DNA of 64,000 nucleotides from Suillus spraguei (GCA_016800925.1 JABCPU010000001.1:496001-560000), one strand, 5' to 3'; shown: positions 8,829 to 20,825, numbered from the stretch's first letter. Made by a program: numbers and translations. Notes: a model not told the origin generated them from the sequence alone.

Positions 8829-11800
8829 CTACTCTTCATCGCTTGCCATCAGGTATTCATCATCACTGACCACATCAATCACGTTCCGAGGCCTGCCTCG
8901 CTGCAGCCGCTTATCCTCATCCATAGGCGTAAGCGCGGTGTCATATGCTGCAGAGCTTGAGGATCCACCTAGAGCTGATACATCACCTGCTTTTGTTTTT
9001 CGTCCTTTCTAGATGTCAACGATTTCATCAGAAGAACTTTCTAAAGCAACACCCAAAATTAGCTTACCATGTCACGCTCTTCGTCGTCATCATCGATCAC
9101 CGAAGGAGTCATAGACATGGACTTCATCCCAAGTTTCCGCTTGCCAACCGTACCAGGTGTATCATTGGCAGTCATCTTCCCCTTCCCCTTCTTCCCTTTG
9201 CTCCCGACACCCACATCCGACGCCGGAGTATTACGGCCAGGTGGATCAGTTTCCTTGAGAAGCTTGTATGCACAGGTCAGGCGTTTCAACGTAACAATAA
9301 TTGAAGGTCAGCGTACTTTTGCAATTTTCCGCCCTTCCGACAAAACAACGAGACACGACTGTAAACCCTTTAGACACCACTGCCGTTCGAGCCAAGCGAG
9401 GAGATACCGATTCCAGAATGACTTAAATATTCTCTCAAGCATGTCATTCCATGGTGGAGGAGATCGCGAGAGATGGAAAGCCCAGTTTTGGCATGCATAC
9501 TTGAGAGCATCAGAGGTTGATTGACTTCGCTCCCGTGCTTCGGTTGCGAAAATCGTGAACGCAGTCACAGCATAGATGACCTCGATGTCTGGGCAATCTT
9601 GCAGAGATGCAGATGTAGAATGATCCTGGGACCTCAACGCCAGGAACACGGGAAACATCAAGAAATCTGGTAAGCTCTTGAACTCCTGGATTGCTTGAAA
9701 AGCTGATGGTAAATGCAATAGTGGGACATCTGTACACTTGCTGATTGTTTCAAACGTGTTCGAGAAGTCTTCCATCGCCACCCAGACAGATGCTGCAGGG
9801 GTCAACTGCCATGCTTGTCCATGGGATGTCTCAAGCCACCCTCGCCCGCTCTGGGTCTGTAGCCACTCTCGTCCGCCCACCGCCTGTAGCCACTCTCGTC
9901 CACTGAGGGTTAGCAGCCACTCTTGCCCACTCTGTGTCTGTAGCCATTTTTGGCCATGTTCCGTCTGCAGCCCACCTAGGGTTTGCAGCCACTCTCGTCC
10001 GCCTGAAGTCTGCAACCACTCTCGCCCTCCAGCGGTTAGGAGCCAATCTTGTGCATTCTGGGTCAGTAACCACTCTTGCCCATTGTGGGTCAGTAGCCAC
10101 TCTCGCCCATAAAAGGTGCATAGCCATGCATGCCCAATCGGAGTCTGGATGTTGCCCTGCCACTCTCTCCCACCCTGTGTTCGCAGCCATTTTTTCCCAT
10201 ACTGTGTCTCCAGCCACTTTCGCCCGCTCTCCGCGTCCAGCCACTTGCATCCTCTCTTGCTGTCCAGCCACTTACGTCCGCTTTCAGTGTCCAGCCACTT
10301 TCGTCCGCCCTCCGTGTCCAGCCACATTTGCCCGCTCTCGGTGTCCAGCCACATTTGCCCGCTTTCGGTGTCCAGCCACATTTGCCTCCTCCAGGTGTCC
10401 AGCCACTTTCGCCCGCTCTCGGTGTCCAGCCACTTTCGCCCGCGCTCGGTGTCCAGCCACTTTCGCCCGCTCTCCGCGTCCAGCCACTTGCATCCTCTCT
10501 TGCTGTCCAGCCACTTACGTCCGCTTTCAGTGTCCAGCCACTTTCGTCCGCCCTCCGTGTCCAGCCACATTTGCCCGCTCTCGGTGTCCAGCCACTTTCG
10601 CCCGCTCTCGGTGTCCAGCCACTTTCGCCCGCTTTCGGTGTCCAGCCACTTTCGCCCGCTTTCGGTGTCCAGCCACTTTCGCCCGCTCTCGGTGTCCAGC
10701 CACTCTCGCCCGTTCTCGGTGTCCAGCCACATTCGCCCCCACCTGGTATGCAGCCACATTCGCCCCCACCCGGTGTGCAGCCACTCTGACCCACCCTGGG
10801 CGTCTAGCCACTTTCGCCTACGTTTGGTGTCCAACCACTTTCGTTCGCTCTCTGCGTCCAGCCACTCTCGCCCGCTCTTGGTGTCCAGCCACTTTCGTCC
10901 GATCTCCGCGTCCAGCCATATTTGCCCGCTCTCGGTGTCCAGCCACTTTCGTCCGCTCTCCGCGTCCAGCCATATTTGCCCGCTCTCGGTGTCCAGCCAC
11001 TTTCGCCCGCTCTCCACGTCCAGCCACTTTCGTCCGCTCTCCGCGTCCAGCCATATTTGCCCGCTCTCGGTGTCCAGCCACTTTCGCCCGCTCTCCACGT
11101 GCAGCCACTTTCGTCCGCTCTCCGCGTCCAGCCATATTTTCCCGCTCTCGGTGTCCAGCCACTGTCGCCCGCTCCCCAGGTCCAGCCACTTTCGTCCGCT
11201 CTCCGCGTCCAGCCATATTTGCCCGCTCTCGGTGTCCAGCCACTTTCGCCCGCTCTCCACGTCCAGCCACTTTCGCCCGCTCTCCATGTCCAGCCATTGC
11301 CCGCTCCCGTTGTCCAGCCACTTTCGCACGCTCTCCACGTCCAGCCACTCTCGCCCAGGAGTGGTTTGCAGCCAATCTCGTCCCTTCCAGGTCTGCAGCC
11401 AGTGTTGGCCACTCGGGGTCTGTTGCAACCATGCTTGTCCGGTCGAGGTCTGAAGCCACTCTTCGCCGCGTCGGCTCTGCAGCCACTCTTCCCCAGTCTG
11501 TGTCTCCAGCCACTCTCCCCCGCTCTGGGTCAGCAACCATTTTCTCCCGCCCGGTGTCTCCAGCCAACCTGGCCCGCTAATCGTATCTAGCGAGTCTTGC
11601 CCGTTCCAAGTCACCAATGGCATTTGCTCGCCAGCATCTCCGGCAACCTGTAGCCGTCTCTTCTGAGTCCACAACCACCCTGGCCCACTTTGCAGCCACT
11701 CTCGCCCCCTCTCTGTCCGCAACCAAGTGTCCCCCGCATGGGTCTGTAGCCAATGTCCCCCGCCCCGGGTCTGCAACCAGTCTTCTCCTTTCTGAGTCTG

Positions 11801-13474
11801 CAGATAATCTTTCCCATCTTGGGTTTGCAGCCATGCACGTCCGTCCAAAGTCTCTAGCCAGGGCCGTAAACCCAGCCTGCGACCTCCCCGAAGCCATAAC
11901 AGACCCATGAGAACACGTAGTGGCTCTGGCGGTTCGACGACGAAGCCTAATGATTGTTGCAAGCACTTGGGGTCGTGGGGTTCCATAGCCCCATTCTGTG
12001 ACTTCAATTCTAAGAGAGCATCCATGAGAGCAGTGCGTTCTGGAATTTCTTGCATCATCAAGCGGAAAGAAGAATAAGCGAGTAGGGAATCTGGTGCTGT
12101 GATGGGTTGTGATCCAAGGAGGCTGCAGTTTGAGGAATCTGAAGCATAGTCACGAATCGACGAGTGGTAGATATTCACGGGCTGGTCGCCGTCGGCGGGA
12201 ATGTCTATGAAAGACCGTAACTGTACAAGTGTGGTCACGATATCTTTGCCTTGACCAGGGCCAAGGAGTTTCAAAATCTGTGACATCGGTAGAGGGTCTG
12301 CAAGCGCAGCAACAATGGACAAGTGCTGATATGCCCGGCTGGGGTCCGAACAGGTTGCGAGAATACGGTTGTATAAGTCGTACACTTCCGTTCCAGGAAG
12401 CAATTCATTGGTCAGCTCGAGCATCAGCTCAAGGCGATCCCGGGGGTCATTGTATCCGTCATCGACAAATTTCATCATTGTAGAAGCCACAATGAAGCGT
12501 CTCCCAGCTCGGTTCGACAGCCGCGTAAGCTTATCTGCACTGGGCTGCGGGAAATCAGGATGGCTACTTTGCAGCTCTGTGAAGGAATGCTGCAAGAAGA
12601 TATAGATGTCCTTGTCAACGTCTTCGCCGTCTAACGAAATCGTGCCAGCAACGCCTCGTCCAGAAGTGTTCACTGGTATCTCGCACACCAGTGTGCGCAT
12701 CTCTTCTTTTTGGACGGCTTTGCGGATACGCTCTTCTGGACGACTTGTAAGTAAAATGTGGATCACGGGAAGCTCAGGGTCACGAAGAGCTTCGCCAAGG
12801 AGGGAGATGAGATCGGCGACGGTTTCAGATTTGCATTCATCGAGGGCATCGATAACAAACACCGGATGCGGACACCCAGGCTCGCACAGCCTGGATTTCA
12901 GGTGCCGGAGAGGTCTGCAGAATAACACCTCCATCTGGTCGCGGAGAGAACTATCGGGGTTTAGAACTGCAGGCTTCTCGCGTATAAATCTGTCCATGTC
13001 GTTCTTGACGCTGGGAAAATTGGTCGCAAGCTGGTAAGCAAGGGTCGCAAAGAAATGACCAGTCGTGCTGCGTTTTGTGTGCTCGCGCGAGAAAAAGAAC
13101 GTCCCCGCAAGCCTTGTTTCGACTGTCGTCTCCTTTGTCATTTTCAGACCTTTCATCGTCTCAGCTACAGTGAATGCCACAGCAGACTTTCCGACGCCTG
13201 CCGTGCCATGCAGCCAAATAATTCGACTCCCAGGCTCCTTACGCTCCACTGGCCTCTCTGGGTTCTCTAGCGCCTCTAGCTCCTCCGGCTTTTCTGGGTT
13301 CTTTGGTTCCTCCGACTCTGGCCGCTCCGGCTTGTCCAATAGTCCATGGATGAATTTAAGAAGGTCTATCCGAGTCCCTTTCAAACATTTTGGATGGGGC
13401 ACGCGTTCAGGGGAGTCATATTTAGCACCCGGCACAGCAACGTTGGACAGCTTTTCCCAAGGTCCTTCGGCCAT
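8829..13474 (-). CDS. NACHT NTPase with about 76 nine-residue Trp-Leu repeats (NLR-like), paralogue 1
   Basis: The proposed join is complement(8829-9008, 9068-9262, 9317-13474), 1510 residues, starting at MAEGPWEKLSNVAVPGAKYD. Domains in order: a short N-terminal segment with YDSPERVPHPKCLKGTR; a Pro/Glu-rich insert; Walker A HGTAGVGKSAVAF (about residues 88-100); Walker B VFVIDALDEC (about 205-214); HILLTSRPEERI as sensor; a helical arm; about 76 tandem nonapeptides (about 537-1226, consensus WLDTESGRK); a C-terminal cap beginning VWVAMEDF; and a tail rich in Lys then Asp/Glu that comes from two small 3' exons (introns of 54 and 59 bases). STAND NTPases of this type switch on ligand binding and act in fungal self/non-self recognition. 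The Trp-Leu array replaces the usual WD40, ankyrin or TPR sensor. The start could lie in a further upstream exon. Confidence 0.8.
9795..11862 (-). repeat. In-frame array of about 76 x 27-base units
   Basis: The array codes for the nonapeptide repeats of the surrounding NACHT gene. Units between about 10190 and 11370 are nearly identical (core ccgctctcggtgtccagcc), while those at both ends are diverged. A nine-unit block starting near 10219 recurs exactly 243 bases later, near 10462, showing recent block duplication. Almost all length changes are multiples of 27, so the frame stays open. Confidence 0.93.
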
Positions 13475-13845
13475 TGCTAGAAAGTTGTCAGTCAGATCAG
13501 AGAGTAAGAGATGTGAGGAGACATTACACTGATCTCTTTTGATAAACGTTGATGATGGAATATGACACAAAATGTGAGTTAGCACTAGTCAAGTTGAACG
13601 GTGTAATCAGAAATTGTTATATTGATCGATATCTCGGAGGGGGCAACCTACGACAACGCTAATTGAACAATCAAAGTCTAATCTGTAATTCGTTTGAAGC
13701 AAAACGGGTTGAGTGGTGAAACGATCAAGCAACGGGGATATAAGCAAATGTTTGAGATGATCAGCGATTGGTTGCATGCAAAGGACGATCAGGCGCTTAT
13801 CTGGCTGCTGCACACCCACGGACTTCAGGATTGGTTTTAACTTAA
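13475..13845. other. 5' flank of NACHT paralogue 1
   Basis: An intron-like stretch ends CTTTCTAG just before the proposed ATG and may follow a small first exon, as in the two other paralogues. No ATG exon comparable to theirs was found. No other gene is seen. Confidence 0.35.
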
Positions 13846-14167
13846 AATGGTTTAGTTTGATTTGCTACTACGTGCTGTAGCACTCAACAATTACTGTAGC
13901 ATAAGTTTTGCCACAGCGCTTCCCATTGCTTCGAAGCACTACGTAGCTCAAAACATCTCCATGATGCCATAGTATTTACTTTTTTAATGGTATCACCAAC
14001 AGTTGAAACATCAGCGCTCATCGAGAACACGATCATCAAAGTCATCAGTGAGATGTTTTGAGCTACGTGGTGCTTCGTAGCAATGGGAAGCGCAGTAGCA
14101 AATACAGTAATTGTTGAGTGCTACAGTAGCTCGCGTAGCACGTAGTAGCAAGTCAAACTAAACCATT
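13846..14167. mobile_element. Foldback MITE with long terminal inverted repeats and TTAA flanks
   Basis: The left arm (13846-13967) starts AATGGTTTAGTTTGATTTGC and the right arm (about 14048-14167) ends with its near-perfect complement. Inside the arms the blocks TGCTACTACGTGCTGTAGCA, CAACAATTACTGTA, CGCTTCCCATTGCT and AGCTCAAAACATCTC all have inverted partners. TTAA lies on both sides (13842-13845 and 14168-14171), as expected for piggyBac-type integration. There is no coding capacity in the roughly 80-base loop. The complementarity extends past the TTAA into CTTCAGGATT, so the exact ends are uncertain. Confidence 0.8.
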
Positions 14168-14748
14168 TTAATCCTGAAGTTCGAAAGTCCCGGAGCCAGT
14201 ACGAATGTTTTAGTTCTTCCAGCTGCTACTGTTGTTTCAAAAGAAGCACTGTGCTACGCGATGCTACGAGTCACTGCGCTCGGCAGTGGGTTTCCTGATG
14301 TCAACTTCCGCTGTGGCTGTGCCCGGATGGAATCAGCACAGGAACTCACCGTGACTCACAATTTGTCAGAAAATTCAGAATTTGCCATACAGTGGAATCG
14401 AGCAACTCATCCAGATGGTCTGATTTATTTACTGTTGGAAATGCTTGTTTTTCGCCATGAACTGGTGCGAGGACGTGTTGTGGTTGGGAATATGTACGCG
14501 TACCGGTCTCCGTCCGAGTCACGCGACTTTCAACAATTTCCTTTTCGGTGCGATATTACATTCTAAACTTGCAAGCAACAGAAACTCATCTGTAATCCCT
14601 TGCGGATTGAGTTACCCATTGTTTCAAGTACGAAAATAAAATAGCTTTCCGGCATCCCCTGACTCAACATGCCTCGCGCTCAGAGGTCCATGCTTGCCTA
14701 TAAATTTCCCGTATTTTTCAGCCTGAGATTCGTCATATACCACCATCC
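14168..14748. other. Intergenic region before NmrA-like copy 2
   Basis: A 101-codon open stretch on the plus strand (14261-14566) has no recognisable domain. The last 60 bases hold a TATA-like ctataaatt and the immediate 5' flank of the NmrA-like gene. Confidence 0.35.
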
Positions 14749-15820
14749 ATGTCTCTCTACACCTCTTTCGCAGTTGTAGGTGCAGGCCCCACAATCGGTG
14801 GCCGTATCGTGAAGGCAGGACTCAATAATTATTGATTGGTGCTTCTTCAGTTTATCTGACTGTTTGATAGGCTTTGGTTGAGCGAGGCGCTTCAGTAGTT
14901 GCTCTCGTTCGACCCTCGAGTACATCAATATCGAGCCCACTCCTCGAGGGCGCTAAGGTTGCCACGGCTGACTATACTGACGTCAAATCAGTGGCCTCCA
15001 TTCTCCGCGAGCATAAAGTGGAGGTCATGATTTCTGCAGTGGCATACGGCGCATTGTCTTCGCAGTCTACTTTTGCTGATGCTGCCAAGGAAGCCGGCGT
15101 GAAACTTTTCGTTCCCCCTGAATTTGGTTTGCCCACGGAGGGAGGGAAGGGCGGTCACATGGTTATCAAATCACAGTTCGCTGGTGAGACTTTTTGTGCT
15201 TGGTTTGGTTACAAGTCACTGAATGCTGGTGTTATCGTAGACTACCTGAAGTCACTGGGCATTCCTTCATTGCGCATATACGTAAATGACTGTTATTCCA
15301 TGTATCCGGCAAAGCTAGTAACACCTTTTGACATAGAATGGAATGTTCATAGAGTTCATTCCACAGTTCACTGGAGTCGACATTGGGAAGTTCTTGGTCC
15401 TCGGCAAGGGTGATGCATCTTTTTCTACCACTGCCCTGGACGACGTTGCAGGTATTGTGATAATCATTTTTCAGTGATCATAGTGACATAGGATGCAATC
15501 TAGGTTTTACCGCTCACATTCTTACATCACTCCCACCGATCAAACTCCATGATGCCACGTTCCGTATCGAGGGAGAACGTACATCCTTCAATAAAGTTGG
15601 TGCCCTGTATGCATCTAAAAATATTGTAGTGGAGCATGTCACTTCCCTTCCCGAAGGATTCGCCAAGTCGACTCTTTTGCAAGGGTTATTCGAGCAGGGC
15701 CGGGGCAGCTCTGGATGGGACAATTACGCTGACAAGGACGTCCCGGAGAATGCTTGTAGTGGTAATGCAGCGTGGGCTGGGCACCAGTGGAAGAGCGTCA
15801 AAGAGGTGTTGGAATTGTAG
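14749..15820 (+). CDS. NmrA-like / isoflavone reductase-like NAD(P)-dependent protein, copy 2
   Basis: Exons 14749-14808, 14871-15183, 15241-15281, 15337-15451 and 15504-15820 give 281 codons plus stop, the same lengths as copy 1. All coordinates are exactly 8040 higher, including intron lengths. The Rossmann loop VVGAGPTIGGRI is unchanged. Differences are mostly single substitutions (for example LFVPPEFGLPTEG against LFVPSEFGMPTEG), and both copies look intact, so the duplication is fairly young or under selection. The first intron has the same GT (14809) or GC (14815) donor ambiguity. The gene converges on the complete laccase with about 180 bases between the stops. The exact substrate is unknown. 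Confidence 0.86.
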
Positions 15821-16003
15821 ATCTTTAAAGCGGCTGCTGGTTCATCTGCATTCCGAATCGTTGTATCACGAGTCCTCTCTAGTCTGAGTTGCGCTCAACC
15901 GTCTTTACGTTCAACCGTTCGACGTACATCATCATTCTCTACACAACAATTATCCAGCTTGCATGACTTCCTAGAAGGCACCAGTATGCCCAAAGACTGC
16001 ACA

Positions 16004-18124
16004 CTAGTTGAGCACCGCACCCCCACTCTGCTCTGTGCATTGACTACTCAAATAAGATGGTATCTGGAATTCCTGTATTTGGCTTGGTAGACTCGCAAAC
16101 TGCATCAGCAACCCTGCAGCCATGTGCCAGCCAATATGACAGTGAAACGCCCAGAGCCCTGGGTTATCAGTGATGAAGCGAATGGCGATCCAGCCGTAGC
16201 CGGGAAGAGTCAATGTGTCGCGTCTCGGCGGGTTGGTCGTATTGAATTGTGACACCCCAGACTCATAAAGGCCATCACCTTCACCAACAATCCAAAATAC
16301 GTGCCCATGAAGATGGAATCTACACAGGGCGTCAGTCAAAAGAATTTAGGACTAATATATAACCAATGACACATACGGGTGGCTAGCATCATCGTAGTTA
16401 TTCAGGATTAAGTCAAGGACAGTGATATTATCGTTGACAACGACAAGCTGGTTTTCATCGAAGACAGTTTGGATCCCAGCCTGCGACATCTGCAGCACAG
16501 TAGGATTTGTGGTGTCTGCTAGCCAACTCGTGGTGTTCATGTATGCCAGCGTTTGTGTTCCGCCAGATTGAGTTGTTTGCTGGAAAGACATAAAGACTTG
16601 AACAGTCTCCGTACTGTTGGGTGGGTTCATGGCGATTTGTGGTACAATCATTGAGTTGTTGAGGTCGAGACAAAGCATGGGGTATGCGTCTGCCCAATTT
16701 TGGGTGTTCGGCGTCGTTTGAGAGGCGCCGTATGTCATCGTAGCCAGCACCATTGTGTCGAGTTCTGGATTATCGAGCTTGTAGCAAGAGCTCTGCATCT
16801 CTGCACGTACATTGTACGATCCTGCTGTCTGATTTGTGGTCAAGATAGCAGAGTAGCGCTGTGCGACGTGTATAGGGACACGGTGCACATCCACCGGTAC
16901 AAGAGATGTCCCGTCCGCTTCAACAACGCTCAGCATGTGCGAGTCTACGCTGAATATGAACTGCGTCAGTGAGCCCATATTGATGAGACGAAGCCGATAG
17001 CGCAAATTTGGTTCAAAATCAAATGAGGAACCAATCATCTTGCCGTTGATGAGACCGCTATTCGGAGGAGGTTCCGCTCCAGGGTTAATTCCACCATAAT
17101 TAGAGCCATCAACGCCAGCGGAGCTCAAGTACTGAACAAGCAATCCGGAAGACGGCACGTCATACCAATCTGAAAAAGAGAGTTGTCGTGAGAATACAGA
17201 CAGAAACATAATACGGATACAAACCTGAAAGTATGACAAGCGCATCGCGGTCGTATTGACCATAAATAGGCTCACTGGGAGAGTGAATTACAAGCGGTCC
17301 GTAAATGCCGTCTGTGTACCTTGTTTTATCCACGTCAGTCCTAAGGAGAAACTACCATGTGCTGCAGATGTTTACTGTGTGGATGCATGAGCATGGTACC
17401 AAAACGTGCCGTACTGGTTTGGATTAATGGTAAAACGATACGCTAAATATATTAGACTCGTGGAAACGTGGTCACAAGAAGCAAACCTACTAAAATTCAT
17501 TCCTGGAGGAATAGGGCACTGAGTGATACCGTTGGTGCCATCCATGTAGTTGGTCCCGTTTTGAAGTTGACCATGCCAGTGAATAGTGGTGCCGTTGGGT
17601 AATTGGTTGAAAACATTAACCACAAGCTCATCACCGCTGTTCACCTCAATAAGAGGGCCAGGGAATTGATCTAAAATTATATCAGCGGGATCATCATCAT
17701 GTATGGAGTATAGAGTAACATGACGTACTGTTTACCACCAACATAGGTCTCTGGACACCATCAGGTGAGCCAGATGCTTCAGATATGGTGAATTCGTAGT
17801 ATCTGGTTGTTGTTGTATTCGTAATAACAAAATCCTGATCCAGGAGAAATGAAGAGTTTGTCGTGACATAGCTCGTGTTCGATGTCTTCTTCAATCCCAA
17901 TCCGAGGCCCAAACCAAGAGCCAAAGCGAGCACGACGACAATGACACCAATTGTGCCTGTGATTATGAACAACTTTCGACGACCTATTGGAAAATCTAGT
18001 TGGAATCAAATCAAACAGGTGAGACGCAGGGCCACGAACCACTCCGCTGGATGGGTGTCTTGTTTAAAGCCTGGCCCTCATGGTCGCTCGAGCTACCCTC
18101 CTTCGAGAGTGGCATCGTAGACAT
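16004..18124 (-). CDS. Laccase-type multicopper oxidase with N-terminal membrane anchor
   Basis: Seven exons, complement(16004-16319, 16377-17169, 17225-17319, 17376-17442, 17491-17670, 17729-17983, 18040-18124), join in frame to 596 residues. All four copper-ligand motifs are present in order: IHWHG, WYHAHAST, HPFHLHGH (spanning the last intron) and HCHIGWHMAAGLL. Leu occupies the position beside the type 1 copper, as in many basidiomycete laccases. The enzyme couples one-electron oxidation of phenols or metals to reduction of O2 to water. Unusually, there is no cleavable signal peptide. A cytosolic tail of about 30 residues is followed by a hydrophobic segment (LFIITGTIGVIVVVLALALG) with a Gly/Leu continuation, so it should be a type II membrane protein with the catalytic domain outside. 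The first intron donor (GT at 18039) is the least certain junction. Secreted laccases are usually about 500-520 residues. Confidence 0.9.
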
Positions 18125-18825
18125 CGTGAAAAAGATGTTGCCCCCTGAGGCGCCTATCCGCTCTATATATGCTAGAGATACAGAGATGCACGTTTGTAGT
18201 GATTATTTTGAAGACAGGGACTAATCTGAGTCAGTGATGTATATATCCATCTGTATGAGATTAGGATCCTGAATAGTCGAGGATGATCAATTTAGAACGC
18301 TCGCACACAATACAAATCACCCACAAAGTCCACCTGCTGGCAGGAAGTGGGAAACAAGTGAGAAGAATGAGTCCGCTGATTTGTAGAAAGGCAGGCGCTG
18401 GCCATAGGCTTTTGCGGTTGGCAAATTTAAATGACCATTATATAACTTGAGAATCGCCGTCTGCGTCGGTAGAAACCTTGCTTAATCTAAATGTTAAGTT
18501 GGTGTTCAAGTATGACTTCGTTTCAGCCTCAGCACTTACATGAAAAAGCTACATTACATCACATCATGTGGTCATGTGCTCAGATACAGTTGGTCGTCAT
18601 GTCAAACAAGGTAATCAAGCACGCTGAACAACTTCATTGAAGTTATGGTTTAAAAGTGCCATGTGCCATAGGCTGAGAGGTGGATAGCACGGACTAAGTT
18701 ATACATACGATAGTATGAAACTGGTATTGCAAATAATTATATAGAAATGGCAGCAAACCCCATGCAACACTCCATCATCATTCGGGACCAAATGTACTAG
18801 TACTAGACCCACGATTAAAAAAAGA
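18125..18825. other. Intergenic: laccase promoter side and ALG1 3' flank
   Basis: No gene seen. The first 150 bases upstream of the laccase contain a possible TATA element (ctatatatgc near 18161-18170). Low-complexity AT-rich sequence follows to the ALG1 stop. Confidence 0.4.
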
Positions 18826-20825
18826 TCATTCTGGATCTCCCACCACTAAGGGTTTCACAACACGGTTCCAGTTCTCTGACCAAGAACCCCATTCCCAATT
18901 ATCACCTTCCTGGTGTTCGTGATTATAGACACGATGTTCGACATCGAGCGGTACCAGCAATGCCCGCTGCAAAGTTGTCCGTAAGGAATCGAGTGCAGGT
19001 GAGGAAGGAAAAGAAGTCAGCAGGGTCTATGACGCGTAGTCAGTCTCCATGATATCGTAGGGAGGGCGAGTCACACCTCCAGATGCTTTGCAAGCTCAGA
19101 TGCATTCTTGAAAACCAGGCCGTTAATACCGTCTTTGACAAGCTCTGGAAGACTACGAATGCGGCTATAAATATGACAGAGGCTTAAACACGCGGGCTCT
19201 CACCATGCAAAATCGAGGGCGCAAACGGGGAGTCCGCATCCGAACATATCAACGATCTTCATTGGTAAATCGAGCGCGGACGAACTTGAATGCAAGGAGA
19301 CGCCCAAGTCAGCAGAGCCTAGATAATATTAGTGAACGAACTTGTGACCATGCACGAACGACTTACCTAGCAAAAGAGGATAGTCTTCGGCTTCAAGCCA
19401 TAAACTCGTACACCTGACATACTGCCAGTTTTTTTGCAATAGCTCCACTTCTGCCATGAATCCTTCTTTAAGCGGCCCTTTGCCTGTGATGACCATCCAT
19501 ATGCGAGGCAAGACTTGTCGTTCCTTTGAATCGTGTTTTGATTGCGAATTCTCACAATTTGTAAGGTTTACTTCACGAGCACGAGACTCGTAGAGTTTCA
19601 ATGCCTCCAGGAGAATACCAAAGTCTTCGTCTGATGTCCATGACGTACTACTCACCAGCAGTGCCGGGCGATCTCTTCGAAGACCGGGCGTACTCAGGGA
19701 GTTAAGAGCGGACGGGCGAGAAGCCGAATACGTGGAAGTCCGTGTATTTCGGTGAATTGGGTTGTGTAAGGCAGTGAAGCACTGGGGAGAAAATCTGCAA
19801 GTGATGGTGATATCGAGCGTCCCAGTCGTATGAAGAACTACAACGAAGGTGTCAGACACCACCGGATGTAAGGGTCTCTTGTGTACCTCGTGGACTTCTA
19901 GAGGTAGGCACCTATGAAAGTGGCTGGGTGGACGATCATGCAAGACCGCTTTGTGTCCTCTGGAACCAGTAATTAATTATAAGTCGATACAGTAAACAAA
20001 AAAACAAACGTCAAACCCCATTCCTGCTCCAGATGGTTTCGCATAGCGGTTGTGACAAAAAGGTGAGCGTAGGCAGACCTGCCAAATGTGATCTCAAATC
20101 TAAAGGAGGATGGTAAAGAATGCTTGGAACAGATGATGATGAACATACCGTTTCGCAATATTGACTAGCAAATGTGTTCTTCCCAATTTCAATGCGAGAA
20201 TGCTATACCCAAGGTTATGCCAGTCGATGATTATTTTGCTTCCCATCATCCGTCCGACAAGCCACACTAAAGCGAGAGTGGGAATACTTGGAGGATTCTG
20301 CAAAAATGTATTCGAGTACTGAAGGTTGCAGCGACGGGTATGTCCATACCTGCACCATGATAAACTCGGGCGGGCGGGGTATGTCAAAGACTAGCGTATA
20401 TAGAATGGTGACTATCTGGTATAGAATTTTGATCGGAGCAGCTAAAATAAAAGGAATCTGGGTAACGAGTGGTGGTGATTCTGACAAGTAGCACAACCTG
20501 ATATCCGGGAGGGAGGTAAGCGAAGGGATCGGCTTGGAGCCTGACGTGTCAAATGTCAGTCTAAACGAATGCAATACCGGCATTGCTCACCTTTGTATCC
20601 GATGAGATAGGTGTCAAATCCCAGCTTCGCAAAACTCTCTGCATGATACATCATTCGCGGACTGCGTCCCACATCACCTAATACGAGAATGGCGACTGAG
20701 CGCAATTTCGGGGTTTGTCGCACCTTTTGGAAGACATTTACGATAAGGAACACCAGGAGCGCAAAAAAAGACGATGCTAAAAATGTAAAGAAATGGTGAA
20801 AATCACGACCTTCGTTTGCTATCAT
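18826..20825 (-). CDS. ALG1: Chitobiosyldiphosphodolichol beta-mannosyltransferase
   Basis: Nine exons (boundaries 20825-20591, 20540-20350, 20297-20149, 20099-20017, 19957-19912, 19794-19367, 19318-19204, 19164-19077, 19026-18826) join in frame to 511 residues. ALG1 adds the first mannose to the dolichol-linked GlcNAc2 core on the cytosolic face of the ER. Diagnostic stretches are an N-terminal membrane segment ([18 protein letters not shown]), [71 protein letters not shown], and the C-terminal [20 protein letters not shown] with [13 protein letters not shown] and [11 protein letters not shown], all as in the family. One intron (19795-19911, 117 bases) is longer than the others and may hide a small extra exon. 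This is the clearest single-copy housekeeping gene of the window and lies between the laccase and the NACHT cluster. Confidence 0.92.

Noticed and set aside
9934..11580. Long plus-strand open frames (up to 548 codons, Ser/His/Phe/Arg/Pro-rich) opposite the NACHT gene
   Set aside because: A stop-free 27-base repeat keeps several frames open on both strands. Only the minus-strand frame continues into NACHT and the conserved cap.
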